Source of the DNA: Pseudoduganella albidiflava
Lineage (GTDB): Bacteria; Pseudomonadota; Gammaproteobacteria; Burkholderiales; Burkholderiaceae_D
Direction of reading: 5' to 3'
DNA: 64,000 bases
Assembly: GCF_004322755.1 (NCBI RefSeq)
Contig: NZ_CP036401.1
Location: 6,262,001-6,326,000, forward strand
Position numbers and translations under genes: made by a program. Position 1 is the first letter of the stretch, and every line of letters begins with the position of its first letter. The notes under the pieces are model-generated. The model ran no database searches and was not told the DNA's origin. It saw only the letters and a program-made list of their open reading frames with translations. This document shows, piece by piece, positions 27,151 through 37,719 of the stretch.

Positions 27151-27609
27151 TCAGCGCCCCAGAATGCGCGGCAGTTGCAGGATGGCTTCCGCGTTCGACG
27201 CGCTGAAGCACTTGTCCGCCGCCGCGAGATGGGGCAGCCACACGTGCGCGGTGTGCTCGCGTGGCGACAGCATGATGGGGATATCGCGCGGCACTTCCAC
27301 GCTGAACACGTGTTCCGTGTTGTGCGTGACACCGGTCGCGTAGCGGTGGCGCCAGATCGGGTAGATCTCGTACACGTTCGATAAATGCCAGTCGCGCAGC
27401 GCGATGCGCTGGCCATCGACCACGATGCCGGTTTCCTCGAACAGCTCGCGCGTGGCGGTGCCCGCCAGCGGTTCGTCGACCGCATCCAGCGAGCCGGTGA
27501 CGGACTGCCAGAAACCGGGGTGGCCGGCGCGCTCGATCAGCAGCACCTGCAGGTCGGCCGTGTGGATGACGACCAGGACGGAGATGGGGATTTTCGGGGG
27601 TTTGGTCAT
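27151..27609 (-). CDS. nudB: Dihydroneopterin triphosphate diphosphatase
   Basis: A 152-residue Nudix hydrolase that removes pyrophosphate from dihydroneopterin triphosphate in folate synthesis. The Nudix box reads GSLDAVDEPLAGTATRELFE followed by ETG (G-x5-E-x7-REUxEExGU). PPKIPISVLVVIHT at the start and WRHRYATGVTHNTEHVFSV in the middle are NudB-specific. It follows aspS on the same strand, its usual place in betaproteobacteria, but a strong terminator and a repeat lie between, so it may have its own promoter. Confidence 0.9.
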   Translation of the reverse strand: MTKPPKIPISVLVVIHTADLQVLLIERAGHPGFWQSVTGSLDAVDEPLAGTATRELFEETGIVVDGQRIALRDWHLSNVYEIYPIWRHRYATGVTHNTEHVFSVEVPRDIPIMLSPREHTAHVWLPHLAAADKCFSASNAEAILQLPRILGR

Positions 27610-27653
27610 ACGCTAAAGGGCTGCGTCGCTTGCTTGCCCCAACGGCAAATGCC

Positions 27654-27680
27654 GGGGTCAGACCCGCCGGGTCTGACCCC
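27654..27680. repeat. 27-bp palindrome, GGGGTCAGACCC family
   Basis: GGGGTCAGACCC-GCC-GGGTCTGACCCC between nudB and aspS, followed by an extra half-site CCGGGGTCA ending at 27700. It is the same family as 934-960, 17401-17427 and 44278-44304. Confidence 0.85.
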
Positions 27681-27722
27681 AGGGTCCGCTTCCGGGGTCA
27701 TTGCGATTGAATCGACAGGCAT

Positions 27723-27747
27723 AAAAAAGGGCGCCGAGGCGCCCTTT
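27723..27747 (-). terminator. aspS terminator
   Basis: On the minus strand, 6 bp after the aspS stop, AAAGGGCGCC and GGCGCCCTTT form a perfect 10-bp stem with a 2-nt loop, running into TTTTTT. This is a textbook intrinsic terminator. Confidence 0.88.
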
Positions 27748-27753
27748 CACTTT

Positions 27754-29559
<1,806 letters not shown>

Positions 29560-29640
29560 GGTTATTTCTCGTTCAGGTTAATTTGAGCTGTAGTCGAGCT
29601 GGACAGCAATTGGGTCATTCGGGCGCATCATTCGGACGCT

Positions 29641-30237
29641 TCATTCGGGAGAGACCACGCCCATCGATACGATGTACTTCAGGGCGGCGTCGACGGTCAT
29701 GTCGAGCTCCACCACGTTTTCGCGCGCCATCATCAGGAAGAAACCGGAAGTCGGGTTCGGCGTCGTTGGCACATACACGGAGACATAGTCTCCCACCAGG
29801 TGGTTTTTGACGTCGCCACCGGGAGCGCCCGTCAGGAACCCGATCGTGTACGAGTCCGCGTGCGGGTACGGAATCAGCACGGCCTTGCGGAAGGCATTGC
29901 CGGACGATGAAAACAGCGTGTCCGACACCTGCTTCACGCTGCCGTACAGCGAGCTGACGACCGGAATCCGGTGCAGCAGCTTTTCCCACAGCCGCAGGAT
30001 GTAGTTGCCGATCAGGTTGTTGGCCAGCAGGCCGACGACGAACACGATGAGGATGGTCAGGATCGCGCCGAATCCGGGAATGTCGAAGCCCACCAGCGTG
30101 CGCGGCTGCCAGCGTTCCGGGACGAACAGCAGCGACTGGTCCAGCGTGCCGATGATGATGTTCAACACCCAGGCCGTGATGGCCAGCGGCACCAGGACCA
30201 GCAACCCCGTCAGGAAGCACTTGCGAATCGTGTTCAT
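29641..30237 (-). CDS. DUF502 membrane protein
   Basis: A 198-residue DUF502-family inner-membrane protein with two helices (CFLTGLLVLVPLAITAWVL near residue 6 and GFGAILTILIVFVVGLLANN near 58) and a conserved cytosolic or periplasmic domain (IPVVSSLYGSVKQVSDTLF, GFLTGAPGG). Family function is unknown. The start at 30237 removes an arginine-rich upstream extension that lies inside fmdB. It is 7 bp after fmdB and 81 bp before aspS. Confidence 0.88.
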   Translation of the reverse strand: MNTIRKCFLTGLLVLVPLAITAWVLNIIIGTLDQSLLFVPERWQPRTLVGFDIPGFGAILTILIVFVVGLLANNLIGNYILRLWEKLLHRIPVVSSLYGSVKQVSDTLFSSSGNAFRKAVLIPYPHADSYTIGFLTGAPGGDVKNHLVGDYVSVYVPTTPNPTSGFFLMMARENVVELDMTVDAALKYIVSMGVVSPE

Positions 30238-30244
30238 CAGCACC

Positions 30245-30577
30245 TTATTTCTTGTCGCCGGTGCCGGTTGCCGCCGGCACGGTCGGCGCCGCGGGCGCAG
30301 GCGACGAGGCAGCCGATGATTCCGTTTTCGAACCATCGCCACTAGAACTGTCGGCTTTCGCCGCACCGCCGGCCACGCCGGTGGCTGGCTTATTGCCGCC
30401 ACGGAAATCGGTCACGTACCAGCCGGTGCCCTTCAATTGAAAGCCGGCCGCGGTCAACTGCTTCTTGAAGGTGGACTTGCCGCAGGAAGGGCATTCCGTG
30501 AGCTGCGGATCGGAGATCTTTTGCAGCACATCCTTGGCAAAGCCACATTCCTCGCAGCGGTAGGCATAGATAGGCAT
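30245..30577 (-). CDS. FmdB-family zinc-ribbon protein
   Basis: A 110-residue protein with an N-terminal zinc ribbon, two CxxC pairs in YRCEECGF and ECPSCGKSTF, followed by GFQLKGTGWYVTDF, which defines the FmdB putative regulatory family. The C-terminal 50 residues are a low-complexity Ala/Ser/Pro/Lys tail. It heads the fmdB-DUF502-aspS unit. The exact role is not established. Confidence 0.9.
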   Translation of the reverse strand: MPIYAYRCEECGFAKDVLQKISDPQLTECPSCGKSTFKKQLTAAGFQLKGTGWYVTDFRGGNKPATGVAGGAAKADSSSGDGSKTESSAASSPAPAAPTVPAATGTGDKK

Positions 30578-30610
30578 CTGTTACTCCGCAAAAAACATCA
30601 AAAACCCTGA

Positions 30611-30616
30611 ATTATA
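30611..30616 (-). promoter_or_regulatory. Candidate -10 box for fmdB-DUF502-aspS
   Basis: A perfect TATAAT on the minus strand, 34 bp upstream of the fmdB start. No good -35 hexamer is visible at 16-18 bp, so support is limited to the -10. Confidence 0.45.
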
Positions 30617-30704
30617 AGTGTTTTTGCGGACACAGCCTCACTTGCCGGGGCGGAAAACTAGTGACAGGCTCCGATTTTGCAGAAATGTTTCAAAAAGAGC
30701 GGCC

Positions 30705-30847
30705 TGGAATGGTCGAGGCCGTGTCAGGGGGGCATTGCAGGGGTCTCGGGCAGCACCGCTGCTCGCCTGCAATGCGGTGATCCCTTGCAAGGGATCACTC
30801 CTTCCAGGCACCCTAACACGTGGAATGGTCGAGGCCGTGTCAGGGGG
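30705..30847 (-). repeat. Single two-hairpin element between 27-bp direct repeats
   Basis: A 27-bp sequence is repeated exactly at 30705-30731 and 30821-30847 (116 bp apart). Between them, read on the minus strand, is GGAGTGATCCCTTGCAAGGG with ATCACCG, CAGGCGAGCAGCGGTGCTGC and GAGACCCCTG, the same plan as the elements near 24.0, 54.9 and 57.5 kb. It lies in the 304-bp gap between fmdB and the TPMT-like gene, in which I see no gene. Confidence 0.78.
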
Positions 30848-30881
30848 TCAGGCACGCTGACACGGGCTCAGCCAGTGCGCG

Positions 30882-31499
30882 TTAGCGGCGCCGCCACTCC
30901 ATCCACCGCTCCTGGCCATCGAAGACGGGCAGCGAATCGGGAACGGGTTCGTCCTCGACTAGGGTGAAATGCGGCGCCAGCAGCGTGTCCAGCTCGGCGC
31001 GGGCGATGCCGAACGGCGGGCCCTTGGGCGTGTCGCCAAAGAAGAAGTAGCCGGCCAGCAAGCCGTCGTGCGGCAGCAGTTCGGCCCATCGCTGCACCAC
31101 GCGCGGCTGGTGCTCCGGCGGCAGGGCGCACAGGAAGGCGCGCTCGTAGATCACGTCCAGTGCCTGAGGCGGCTGCCAGGCGAAGAAATCGGCCTGCACG
31201 ATCCGCTCGGGCCAGCGCTTGACCACCTGTTTCGCCCGCGCCACCGCGATGGGCGAGAAATCGATGGCCAGCGCTTCCCAGCCGGCCTCGCACATCAGGT
31301 CGAGCTCGTAGGCGGAGCCGGCGCCGGGGATCAGGGCGACGGGTGGCACGACCGCCGCATCGGCCGCGGCATCGCGCGAAGCGACCAGGCGGCGCAGTTG
31401 CTCGGGAATGCCGCCCAGGTCCCAGGGCATGAATTGCTGGGCGAAGCGTTCATCCCAGAAACCGGGATCGAGGGGGTCGCGCGTATCGAATTCAGGCAT
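30882..31499 (-). CDS. TPMT-family SAM-dependent methyltransferase
   Basis: A 205-residue class I methyltransferase of the thiopurine S-methyltransferase family. The N-terminal FWDERFAQQFMPWDLGGIPE block, the SAM-binding segment ALIPGAGSAYELDLMCEAGW and the FAWQPPQALDVIYERAFLCA stretch after the acidic ribose contact (AIDFSPIAV) are all typical. Bacterial members methylate selenium, tellurium or sulfur compounds, and the natural substrate here is unknown. It abuts the ubiB stop with no gap and is probably in the same transcript. Confidence 0.87.
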   Translation of the reverse strand: MPEFDTRDPLDPGFWDERFAQQFMPWDLGGIPEQLRRLVASRDAAADAAVVPPVALIPGAGSAYELDLMCEAGWEALAIDFSPIAVARAKQVVKRWPERIVQADFFAWQPPQALDVIYERAFLCALPPEHQPRVVQRWAELLPHDGLLAGYFFFGDTPKGPPFGIARAELDTLLAPHFTLVEDEPVPDSLPVFDGQERWMEWRRR

Positions 31500-33068
31500 T
31501 CACATCACTCCATGCCAGCGCAGCCAGGCCTGGAAGCCGACGGCCCCAGCCACGAATGCACCGACGAAATAAACGAAAAAGCTCAGTAAACGGTTGGTGC
31601 GTCGCTGTTCCTCCGCGAGTTGCCGCAGCAACTCGTTGGTACTGTTGTCGCGCTCGCCCAGCGCCGTCAGCGCCTGGTGCGTCAGGCGCGGCAACTGCGG
31701 CAGGATATGCGAATACCGGGGCGCTTCCGCCTTCAGCTTGTCCACCAGCCCGCGCCAGCCCACCTGCTCCGATACCCAGCGCTCCAGGTGCGGGCGCGCG
31801 GTCTTCCACAAATCCAGGTCCGGGTCCAGCACGCGGCCCATGCCTTCGATATTGAGCAGCGTCTTTTGCAGCAGCACCAGCTGCGGCTGCACCTCGACAT
31901 TGAAACGGCGCGATGTCTGGAACAAGCGTAGCAAAATCTGGCCGAACGAGATGTCCTTCAGCGGCCGGTCGAAGATCGGTTCGCAACACGCCCGCACGGC
32001 CGCCTCCAGCTCGTCGACCCGGGTATCCTTGGGCGCCCAGCCCGATTCGATGTGGGCCTCGGCCACCCGCTTGTAGTCGCGGCGGAAGAACGCCAGGAAG
32101 TTCTGCGACAGGTAATCCTTGTCGTAGTCGTTCAGCGTGCCGACGATGCCGAAGTCCAGCGCGATGTAGCGGCCGAACGTGGCCGGGTCGATCGACACGA
32201 GGATATTCCCCGGGTGCATGTCGGCATGGAAGAAGCCATCGCGGAACACTTGCGTGAAGAAAATCTCCACGCCATCGCTGCTGAGCTTTTTCATGTCGAC
32301 GCCGGCTTCCACCAGCCGGTCGATCTGCGACACGGGGATGCCGGTCATGCGCTCCATCGTGATCACGTCGCTGGAGCAGTAATCCCAGTACATCTCGGGC
32401 ACCATCAGCAGGTTCGACTCGGCGAAGTTGCGCCGCAGCTGGGCCGCGTTGGCGGCCTCGCGCATCAGGTCCAGCTCGTCGTGCAGGTACTTGTCGAACT
32501 CGGCGACCACTTCCTTCATCTTCAGGCGGTGGGCATCCTTCCACAGCCGGTTGATCATGTCGGCGGCCAGGTTCATCAGGGCCACGTCCTCGTCGATCAA
32601 TTTCTTCATGCCGGGGCGCAGCACCTTGACGGCCACCGGCGTGCCGTCCGGCAGCGCGCCGAAGTGCACCTGCGCGATCGACGCCGAAGCCACCGGCACG
32701 CGCTCGAAACGGGCGAACAGCTGGTCCGGGTGGGCGCCCAGCGAACGTTCGATCTGCGCCACCGCCAGGTCGGAATCGAAGGGCGGCACGCGGTCCTGCA
32801 ACTTGGACAGTTCGGCGATCAGGTCGGGAGGCAGCAGGTCGCTGCGGGTGGACAGCACCTGCCCCAGCTTGACGAAGATGGGGCCCAGCTCTTCCAGCGC
32901 CATGCGCAGGCGGATGGCCCGCGCCGTCGAGATATCGCGCCAGAAAAAGGCCGTGTCGAAGAAGCGGTTGATGCCGGGTTTGTCGAAGCCGGAAATCGCG
33001 ATTTCGTCGAGGCCATACTTGACGATCACGCGCAGGATTTTGAACAGGCGAAGGAATTTCAGGATCAT
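31500..33068 (-). CDS. ubiB: Ubiquinone biosynthesis kinase-like protein UbiB
   Basis: A 522-residue ADCK/UbiB atypical kinase-fold protein required for ubiquinone synthesis at the inner membrane. Seen are the KxGQ motif ([12 protein letters not shown]), the alanine-rich nucleotide loop [21 protein letters not shown] with the catalytic-type lysine, [10 protein letters not shown] and LDFGIVG. Two C-terminal hydrophobic helices ([19 protein letters not shown]) anchor it. It overlaps ubiJ by 4 bp (ATGA). Confidence 0.95.
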   Translation of the reverse strand: MILKFLRLFKILRVIVKYGLDEIAISGFDKPGINRFFDTAFFWRDISTARAIRLRMALEELGPIFVKLGQVLSTRSDLLPPDLIAELSKLQDRVPPFDSDLAVAQIERSLGAHPDQLFARFERVPVASASIAQVHFGALPDGTPVAVKVLRPGMKKLIDEDVALMNLAADMINRLWKDAHRLKMKEVVAEFDKYLHDELDLMREAANAAQLRRNFAESNLLMVPEMYWDYCSSDVITMERMTGIPVSQIDRLVEAGVDMKKLSSDGVEIFFTQVFRDGFFHADMHPGNILVSIDPATFGRYIALDFGIVGTLNDYDKDYLSQNFLAFFRRDYKRVAEAHIESGWAPKDTRVDELEAAVRACCEPIFDRPLKDISFGQILLRLFQTSRRFNVEVQPQLVLLQKTLLNIEGMGRVLDPDLDLWKTARPHLERWVSEQVGWRGLVDKLKAEAPRYSHILPQLPRLTHQALTALGERDNSTNELLRQLAEEQRRTNRLLSFFVYFVGAFVAGAVGFQAWLRWHGVM

Positions 33069-33700
33069 CGAGGGTGGACGCTTTGCTTGGTTTTATTGTT
33101 GATCTTCTGTTCCAGCTTCTCCAGCCGCTTGGCGAAACGCTCGACATCGTCGCGCAGTCGCGTGACGTCGCCGGCAAAGGCCTGGGCTGTCACGGGCCGC
33201 ACGAGCACCGGATTTTCCTCGAGAAAGTACTCGGCGACGTTTTCCGTTGCCTTGCGGTGCCCGTTCTTCAGCGATGCCAGCGCCGATTTCGCGCCTGCCA
33301 CCATGCGCACCGCCGCCACCGGCCCCACCAGCTTCTCCAGGTCGTGCTCGGCCTCCCAGCGCAGCGCCTGCGACAGCCGCGAGATCGCGTTGGCGAATTC
33401 GGCATCGCCTTCGATCTGCACATAGGAAAACGCCCGCTCGCGGTTTTGCGCGATCAGCGGCAGGTCGGACAGTTTCATGCGGATCGTGACAGCGGCCGCC
33501 TGCCCGGCAGTCGCGGCCTCGACCATACCGTCCGCGGCCACGCGCAGGCGCAGCTCGACGGGCGACGCATCGATGCGGGCAACCCTGCCCGCGTATTGCT
33601 TCAGCTCGGCGCGAGCCCAGGGCTCCTGCGCCAGCAGGTGGTTGATGGTGGCGGCGGCCGGCATCGACAGGGTCGGCAAGGCACTGGGGAATGGGAACAT
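33065..33700 (-). CDS. ubiJ: Ubiquinone biosynthesis accessory factor UbiJ (SCP2-like)
   Basis: A 211-residue protein with an N-terminal SCP2-type lipid-binding domain ([38 protein letters not shown]) and a C-terminal coiled coil ([20 protein letters not shown]), the UbiJ layout. UbiJ scaffolds the soluble Ubi complex. The start at 33700 is chosen because [11 protein letters not shown] begins the conserved region. It is translationally coupled to ubiB. Confidence 0.88.
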   Translation of the reverse strand: MFPFPSALPTLSMPAAATINHLLAQEPWARAELKQYAGRVARIDASPVELRLRVAADGMVEAATAGQAAAVTIRMKLSDLPLIAQNRERAFSYVQIEGDAEFANAISRLSQALRWEAEHDLEKLVGPVAAVRMVAGAKSALASLKNGHRKATENVAEYFLEENPVLVRPVTAQAFAGDVTRLRDDVERFAKRLEKLEQKINNKTKQSVHPR

Positions 33701-33729
33701 GTGGTCAGCGACGCAAATTAGGGAGCGCA

Positions 33730-33765
33730 AAAAAACAAAACCGCCCAGGAATTCCGGGGCGGTTT
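33730..33765 (-). terminator. Terminator of the ubiE/Tim44-like transcript
   Basis: Minus-strand stem AAACCGCCC/GGGCGGTTT (33757-33765 with 33738-33746) is followed by TTTTGTTTTTTT. It lies about 100 bp downstream of the Tim44-like gene and just ahead of ubiJ, so ubiJ-ubiB probably also have their own promoter or rely on read-through. Confidence 0.8.
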
Positions 33766-33871
33766 CGATCTTACCAGTTTGCTGGAGATTAACCCTGCAC
33801 GATGGTCATCAAGCGCTGATGGCGATATGCGCGATACAGGATGCCCGATACAGGACGCCCGATGCGGAACC

Positions 33872-34831
33872 TCAGGCGACCTGCTGGATACCGCCCAGCA
33901 GCCAGCCGGCATCGCCGTTGACCGGCTTGACCAGGTTCCACACTTCGTTCAGCGGTTCCGGCAGTGCATCCGGGGCCGGCTTGACGCGGCCGGAGAACTG
34001 CACCGAGGCAACATACTCGGTTCCCGTGTTTTCAATGCCCAGCAGTTCGGCTTCGATTTCCACCACGTCCGTGTAGTCGGCCTTGCCGTTGCGTTCCTGG
34101 ATCTGCATGCGCAGTTCGGCAAACACTTCCGGCGTCGTGAATTCACGGATATCGTTCACGTCGCTCTTGTCCCAGGCGGCCTGCAGGCGGATGAAATTGC
34201 TCTTGGCATGGCGCAGGAACGCGGCCTGGTCGAAGTCGGCCGGCACGCCCCATTGCTGGTGCGGCGCCTGTGCCGGCGCTGCCTTGTTCAGGTCGAAACC
34301 GGACGGCTGCAGGCGCGAACCGATTTCCGGCGTGGCCGAGCCACCCTGCGGCGTTGCGTTGCCGAAGCCGCCATTGCCGCCGCCGAAACCGCCGGCGTAG
34401 GCGCTGGCCGGCTGAGGACGGTTACCCTGCGACTTGCCCTTGATCAGGCGCCAGATGAAGAAGATGGCCGCGGCGATCAGCGCGAACGTGAGGATCGTGC
34501 CGATGGCGCTGGCCAGCGCGCCGCCGATGCCCAGGTGCGACAGCAGCGCGCCCAGGCCCAGGCCCAGCAGTGCGCCGCCGAGGATGCCCTTCCACATGCT
34601 CGGCTTCTTGGCCGGCATGGCCGGCGCCGGCGTGGGCTGGTTGGCGGGACGCGCCGCGTTCTGCTGCTGCGGCGTGGCCGGCTGCGCCTGGCGTGGCGCC
34701 ATGTTCTTCACGCTCTGCGACTGGCGGCCGAACGATTTGCCACCGCCCATCGGGCGCGCGGCAAGCTCCGCCGTCATGGAGATGGCGGCCAGCGCGAGGG
34801 TGGCGCCAACCAGGAGTCTTTTCAGTTTCAT
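33872..34831 (-). CDS. Tim44-like domain membrane protein
   Basis: A 319-residue protein with a signal peptide (MKLKRLLVGATLALAAISM, cleavage near residue 24), a basic Gln/Pro/Ala-rich linker, a glycine-rich hydrophobic pair of helices (ILGGALLGLGLGALLSHLGI and TILTFALIAAAIFFIWRLI) and a C-terminal Tim44-like domain (FIRLQAAWDKSDVNDIREFT, FAELRMQI). Bacterial members are of unknown function. It lies between ubiE and ubiJ on the same strand. Confidence 0.88.
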   Translation of the reverse strand: MKLKRLLVGATLALAAISMTAELAARPMGGGKSFGRQSQSVKNMAPRQAQPATPQQQNAARPANQPTPAPAMPAKKPSMWKGILGGALLGLGLGALLSHLGIGGALASAIGTILTFALIAAAIFFIWRLIKGKSQGNRPQPASAYAGGFGGGNGGFGNATPQGGSATPEIGSRLQPSGFDLNKAAPAQAPHQQWGVPADFDQAAFLRHAKSNFIRLQAAWDKSDVNDIREFTTPEVFAELRMQIQERNGKADYTDVVEIEAELLGIENTGTEYVASVQFSGRVKPAPDALPEPLNEVWNLVKPVNGDAGWLLGGIQQVA

Positions 34832-34850
34832 GGCTTTGTCCTAGAGTTGA

Positions 34851-35585
34851 TTACAGTTTGATGCCGGTATGTAAAGCGGCCACACCTGCCGTCAGGTTGT
34901 AATACTGGACCCGCTCCAGTCCTGCCGCCTGCATCATCGTCTTCAGCGTTTCCTGGTCGGGGTGCATGCGGATCGATTCAGCAAGGTAACGGTAACTTTC
35001 CGAATCGTTGGCGATGCGCTTGCCCAGCCATGGCAACACCGAGAACGAATACAGGTCATACGGTTTTTGCAGCGGTTCCGCGACTTTCGAGAATTCCAGC
35101 ACCAGCAGCTTGCCGCCGGGCTTGAGCACGCGGCGCATTTCCGCCAGCGCCTGGTCCTTGTGCGTCATGTTGCGCAAGCCGAAGGCCACGCTGACACGGT
35201 CGAAATAATTGTCGGGGAACGGCAGCTTTTCCGCATCACACAACAAGGTGGGGGTCACGAGACCCTTGTTCAAGAGCCGGTCGCGGCCCACGCGCAGCAT
35301 CGATTCGTTGATATCGGTGAGCCAGACTTCGCCAGTCGGCCCCGCCTGCTTCGCGAATGCCTTGGCCAGGTCGCCCGTGCCGCCGGCAATGTCCAGCACC
35401 TTCATGCCCGGGCGCACGCCCGCGTTGGCAATGGTGAACGTCTTCCAGATGCGGTGCAGGCCGCCGGACATCAGATCGTTCATCACGTCGTACTTGGCGG
35501 CGACGGAATGGAAGACCTTGGCGACTTCCTTTACTTTCTCATCCTCGTTGACGGTCTTGTAGCCGAAATGGGTGGTGTTGGTCAT
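34851..35585 (-). CDS. ubiE: Demethylmenaquinol/2-methoxy-6-polyprenyl-benzoquinol methyltransferase
   Basis: A 244-residue SAM-dependent C-methyltransferase of ubiquinone (and menaquinone) synthesis. Seen are [20 protein letters not shown], the SAM motif [27 protein letters not shown] [17 protein letters not shown], and the end [17 protein letters not shown], all UbiE-specific. The start at 35585 gives the family length. The open frame extends about 70 codons further but with no conserved sequence. It heads the ubiE/Tim44-like/ubiJ/ubiB group. Confidence 0.95.
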   Translation of the reverse strand: MTNTTHFGYKTVNEDEKVKEVAKVFHSVAAKYDVMNDLMSGGLHRIWKTFTIANAGVRPGMKVLDIAGGTGDLAKAFAKQAGPTGEVWLTDINESMLRVGRDRLLNKGLVTPTLLCDAEKLPFPDNYFDRVSVAFGLRNMTHKDQALAEMRRVLKPGGKLLVLEFSKVAEPLQKPYDLYSFSVLPWLGKRIANDSESYRYLAESIRMHPDQETLKTMMQAAGLERVQYYNLTAGVAALHTGIKL

Positions 35586-35609
35586 TAGCGTAGGTGCGGT
35601 GAGTGCAGT

Positions 35610-35635
35610 GGACAGTACAGTGGGACAGTACAGTG
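35610..35635. repeat. 13-bp exact tandem repeat upstream of ubiE
   Basis: GGACAGTACAGTG occurs twice head to tail, 25 bp upstream of the ubiE start. The rest of the 314-bp gap between ubiE and the small plus-strand gene (35586-35899) shows no gene, and no clear promoter was identified. Confidence 0.6.
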
Positions 35636-35899
35636 GTACAGGTTGATCTCCCGGCATTATACAAGCGTCATCCAGGAGGCAGCGCCCGGGGGCCGCCCGG
35701 CGCTCCGTCGTAGTGGGAAAGTGCGGATCCGCAGGCATCGGCCAGGCCAATACACGGTGCTTCATCGCCATACACCTTGACGAATATGCAATTTCCACCA
35801 GTTTTTCAAAAATCTGTCAACCAGCTTCGGCAAGGCTGCGTTAAGTGAGCAAGCCGGTCTTTCCGACACGGCATCTGTCTACTGATACGGAGGAAGACA

Positions 35900-36157
35900 A
35901 TGGAGCTTCAACATCAACTCCCCAAGGATATTTACTTTCCGGAGATCGATGAGGCGACCCGCCAGATGATCGACGCAACCGATGCGCAGGCGCGCCGCGC
36001 CCAGGGTGGCAAGCCGCCCGCGCCGATGGCGTTCAATGCCGAGGCGATCCGTACCTTGCCGCCGGCCGCCCGTGCCGCGTTCCGTTATATCTGGGAACGC
36101 GAACAGCGCCGCTACGAGGAATACGTGCAGCGCCGCCGCGCCGGCGCGGTCAACTGA
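35900..36157 (+). CDS. Small conserved-looking protein, unrecognised
   Basis: An 85-residue charged protein, no signal peptide or membrane helix. It begins with hydrophobic/acidic LQHQLPKDIYFPEIDEATRQ and ends with a predicted helix rich in Arg/Glu/Tyr (AAFRYIWEREQRRYEEYVQR). A strong GGAGG lies 8 nt before the ATG, which is the main reason to accept it. I do not recognise the family. Confidence 0.65.
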   Translation: MELQHQLPKDIYFPEIDEATRQMIDATDAQARRAQGGKPPAPMAFNAEAIRTLPPAARAAFRYIWEREQRRYEEYVQRRRAGAVN

Positions 36158-36291
36158 TCCGGTTTCACACGGCGCGCCGCAACGCGGCGCAGCAGGACCT
36201 CTTTTCCTGATTGCCGGGCGCATTGCCCGGGCCTGTGTCGCCGTGTGCGCTGGCCAGCGCACATGGCTTGTATTGAATGCATCGATCTCCC

Positions 36292-36371
36292 GATGCATGG
36301 ATTGCCCGATACGTGGGTTGCCAGATGCGTGGATTGCCAGATGCGTGGATTGCCCGGCGCGTGAATCGTCC
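36292..36371. repeat. 16-bp tandem repeat, about five units
   Basis: Units of the form gatgcgtggattgcc(a/c) start at 36292, 36308, 36324, 36340 and (degenerate) 36356. They lie in the 278-bp gap between the small gene and the convergent monooxygenase gene, with no ORF of note. Confidence 0.75.
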
Positions 36372-36435
36372 GGGCAGTGCTTTGTCGATATCGAGCTGTG
36401 CCAACACCCCGCTGTACCGGCCCCCTGCCGTGCCG

Positions 36436-37719
36436 TTACTTCCCCTCCCGCAGCCCCAGGTGGCTGCGCAAGGTCGTGCCTTCGTAACGAGTGCGGAACA
36501 ATCCGCGCCGTTGCAATTCCGGCACGACCAGGCGCAGTACATCATCCAGCCCGCCCGGCAAGGTCGGTGGCATCAGGTTGAAGCCATCCGCCGCGCCGCT
36601 TTCGAACCACGCCTGCATCTGGTCCGCCACCTGCTCCGGCGTGCCGATCACGGTGAAATGGCCGCGGCCACCGGCAATGCGCTCATACAGTTGCCGGATC
36701 GATAAATTCTCACCCTGCGCGATCGCGGTCAGCAATTGCTGGCGGCTGCGCTGGCCATCCTGCGTGACCGGCAAGTCCGGCAGCGGGCCGTCGAGCGGAT
36801 AGCCCGACAGGTCGAAGTTGCCGATCATGCGCCCCAGCAGTGCCAGGCCCGCGCCGGGCTCGATCAGGCCCTGCAGCAGGCCGAACTTGTCCTGCGCCTC
36901 CTGCTCCGATGTGCCAACGACGGCAAAGATCCCTGGCATGATGCGCAGGCTGTCCGGCGCACGGCCGTGCCGCTCGACCCGCCCCTTCATGTCGCGGTAG
37001 AACGCCTGCGCATCGGCCAGCGTTGCCTGTGCCGTGAACACCACGTCGGCCGTGGCGGCGGCCAGCTCGCGGCCCGTCTCCGAACTGCCGGCCTGCACCA
37101 CCACCGGCTTGCCCTGCGGGCTGGGGGGCACGTTGAGCGGTCCGGACACGGCAAAGTGCTCGCCGCGATAATCCAGGCGGCGGACCTTCGCCGAGTCGAG
37201 CAGCCGGCCGCCCGCCTTGTCGTTGACGAACGCCCCCTCTTCCCAGCCTTGCCACAGGCCGTCGACCACGTCATGGAATTCGCGGGCCCGGGCATAGCGC
37301 GCGGCATGGTCGACATGGCGTTCGCGGCCGAAGTTCGCGGCTTCCGCGGCATTGTCGGAGGTGACCAGGTTCCAGCCCGCGCGGCCGTTCGAGATACTGT
37401 CGAGCGAGGCGAACTGGCGCGCCACCGTGTACGGCTCGTTGTAGGTGGTGGTGGCCGTGGCGACCAGGCCGATGCGGCTGGTGACGGCGGCCAGCGCCGA
37501 CAGCAGCGTGACCGGCTCGACCGACGGCGCACCCGTCAACGCCACGCTGTCGGCCAGGAAGACAGCGTCCAGGCAAGCCCGTTCGGCGCGCTGCACGGCG
37601 TCGCGATAGACCTCGAACGGCGGCGACACGAGATCGGTATCGGGATGCCGCCACGCCGCCACGTGGTGGCCGTGGCGCATCAGGAAAGCCGTCAGGCTCA
37701 GTTGCTTGCGCGCGGCCAT
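36436..37719 (-). CDS. LLM-class flavin-dependent monooxygenase (NtaA/SnaA/DszA type)
   Basis: A 427-residue bacterial luciferase-like, FMNH2-dependent oxygenase. LSLTAFLMRHGHHVAAWRHP at the N-terminus, IGLVATATTTYNEPYTVARQ, GRAGWNLVTSDNAAEAANFG and PVVVQAGSSETGRELAA are diagnostic of the NtaA/SnaA/DszA/SoxA subgroup, which oxidises chelates, dibenzothiophene sulfone or sulfonates and needs a separate flavin reductase (none seen here). Its start codon overlaps the TonB-receptor stop by one base (TGATG). With the SsuA-like gene nearby, an organosulfur substrate is the best guess. Confidence 0.9.
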   Translation of the reverse strand: MAARKQLSLTAFLMRHGHHVAAWRHPDTDLVSPPFEVYRDAVQRAERACLDAVFLADSVALTGAPSVEPVTLLSALAAVTSRIGLVATATTTYNEPYTVARQFASLDSISNGRAGWNLVTSDNAAEAANFGRERHVDHAARYARAREFHDVVDGLWQGWEEGAFVNDKAGGRLLDSAKVRRLDYRGEHFAVSGPLNVPPSPQGKPVVVQAGSSETGRELAAATADVVFTAQATLADAQAFYRDMKGRVERHGRAPDSLRIMPGIFAVVGTSEQEAQDKFGLLQGLIEPGAGLALLGRMIGNFDLSGYPLDGPLPDLPVTQDGQRSRQQLLTAIAQGENLSIRQLYERIAGGRGHFTVIGTPEQVADQMQAWFESGAADGFNLMPPTLPGGLDDVLRLVVPELQRRGLFRTRYEGTTLRSHLGLREGK

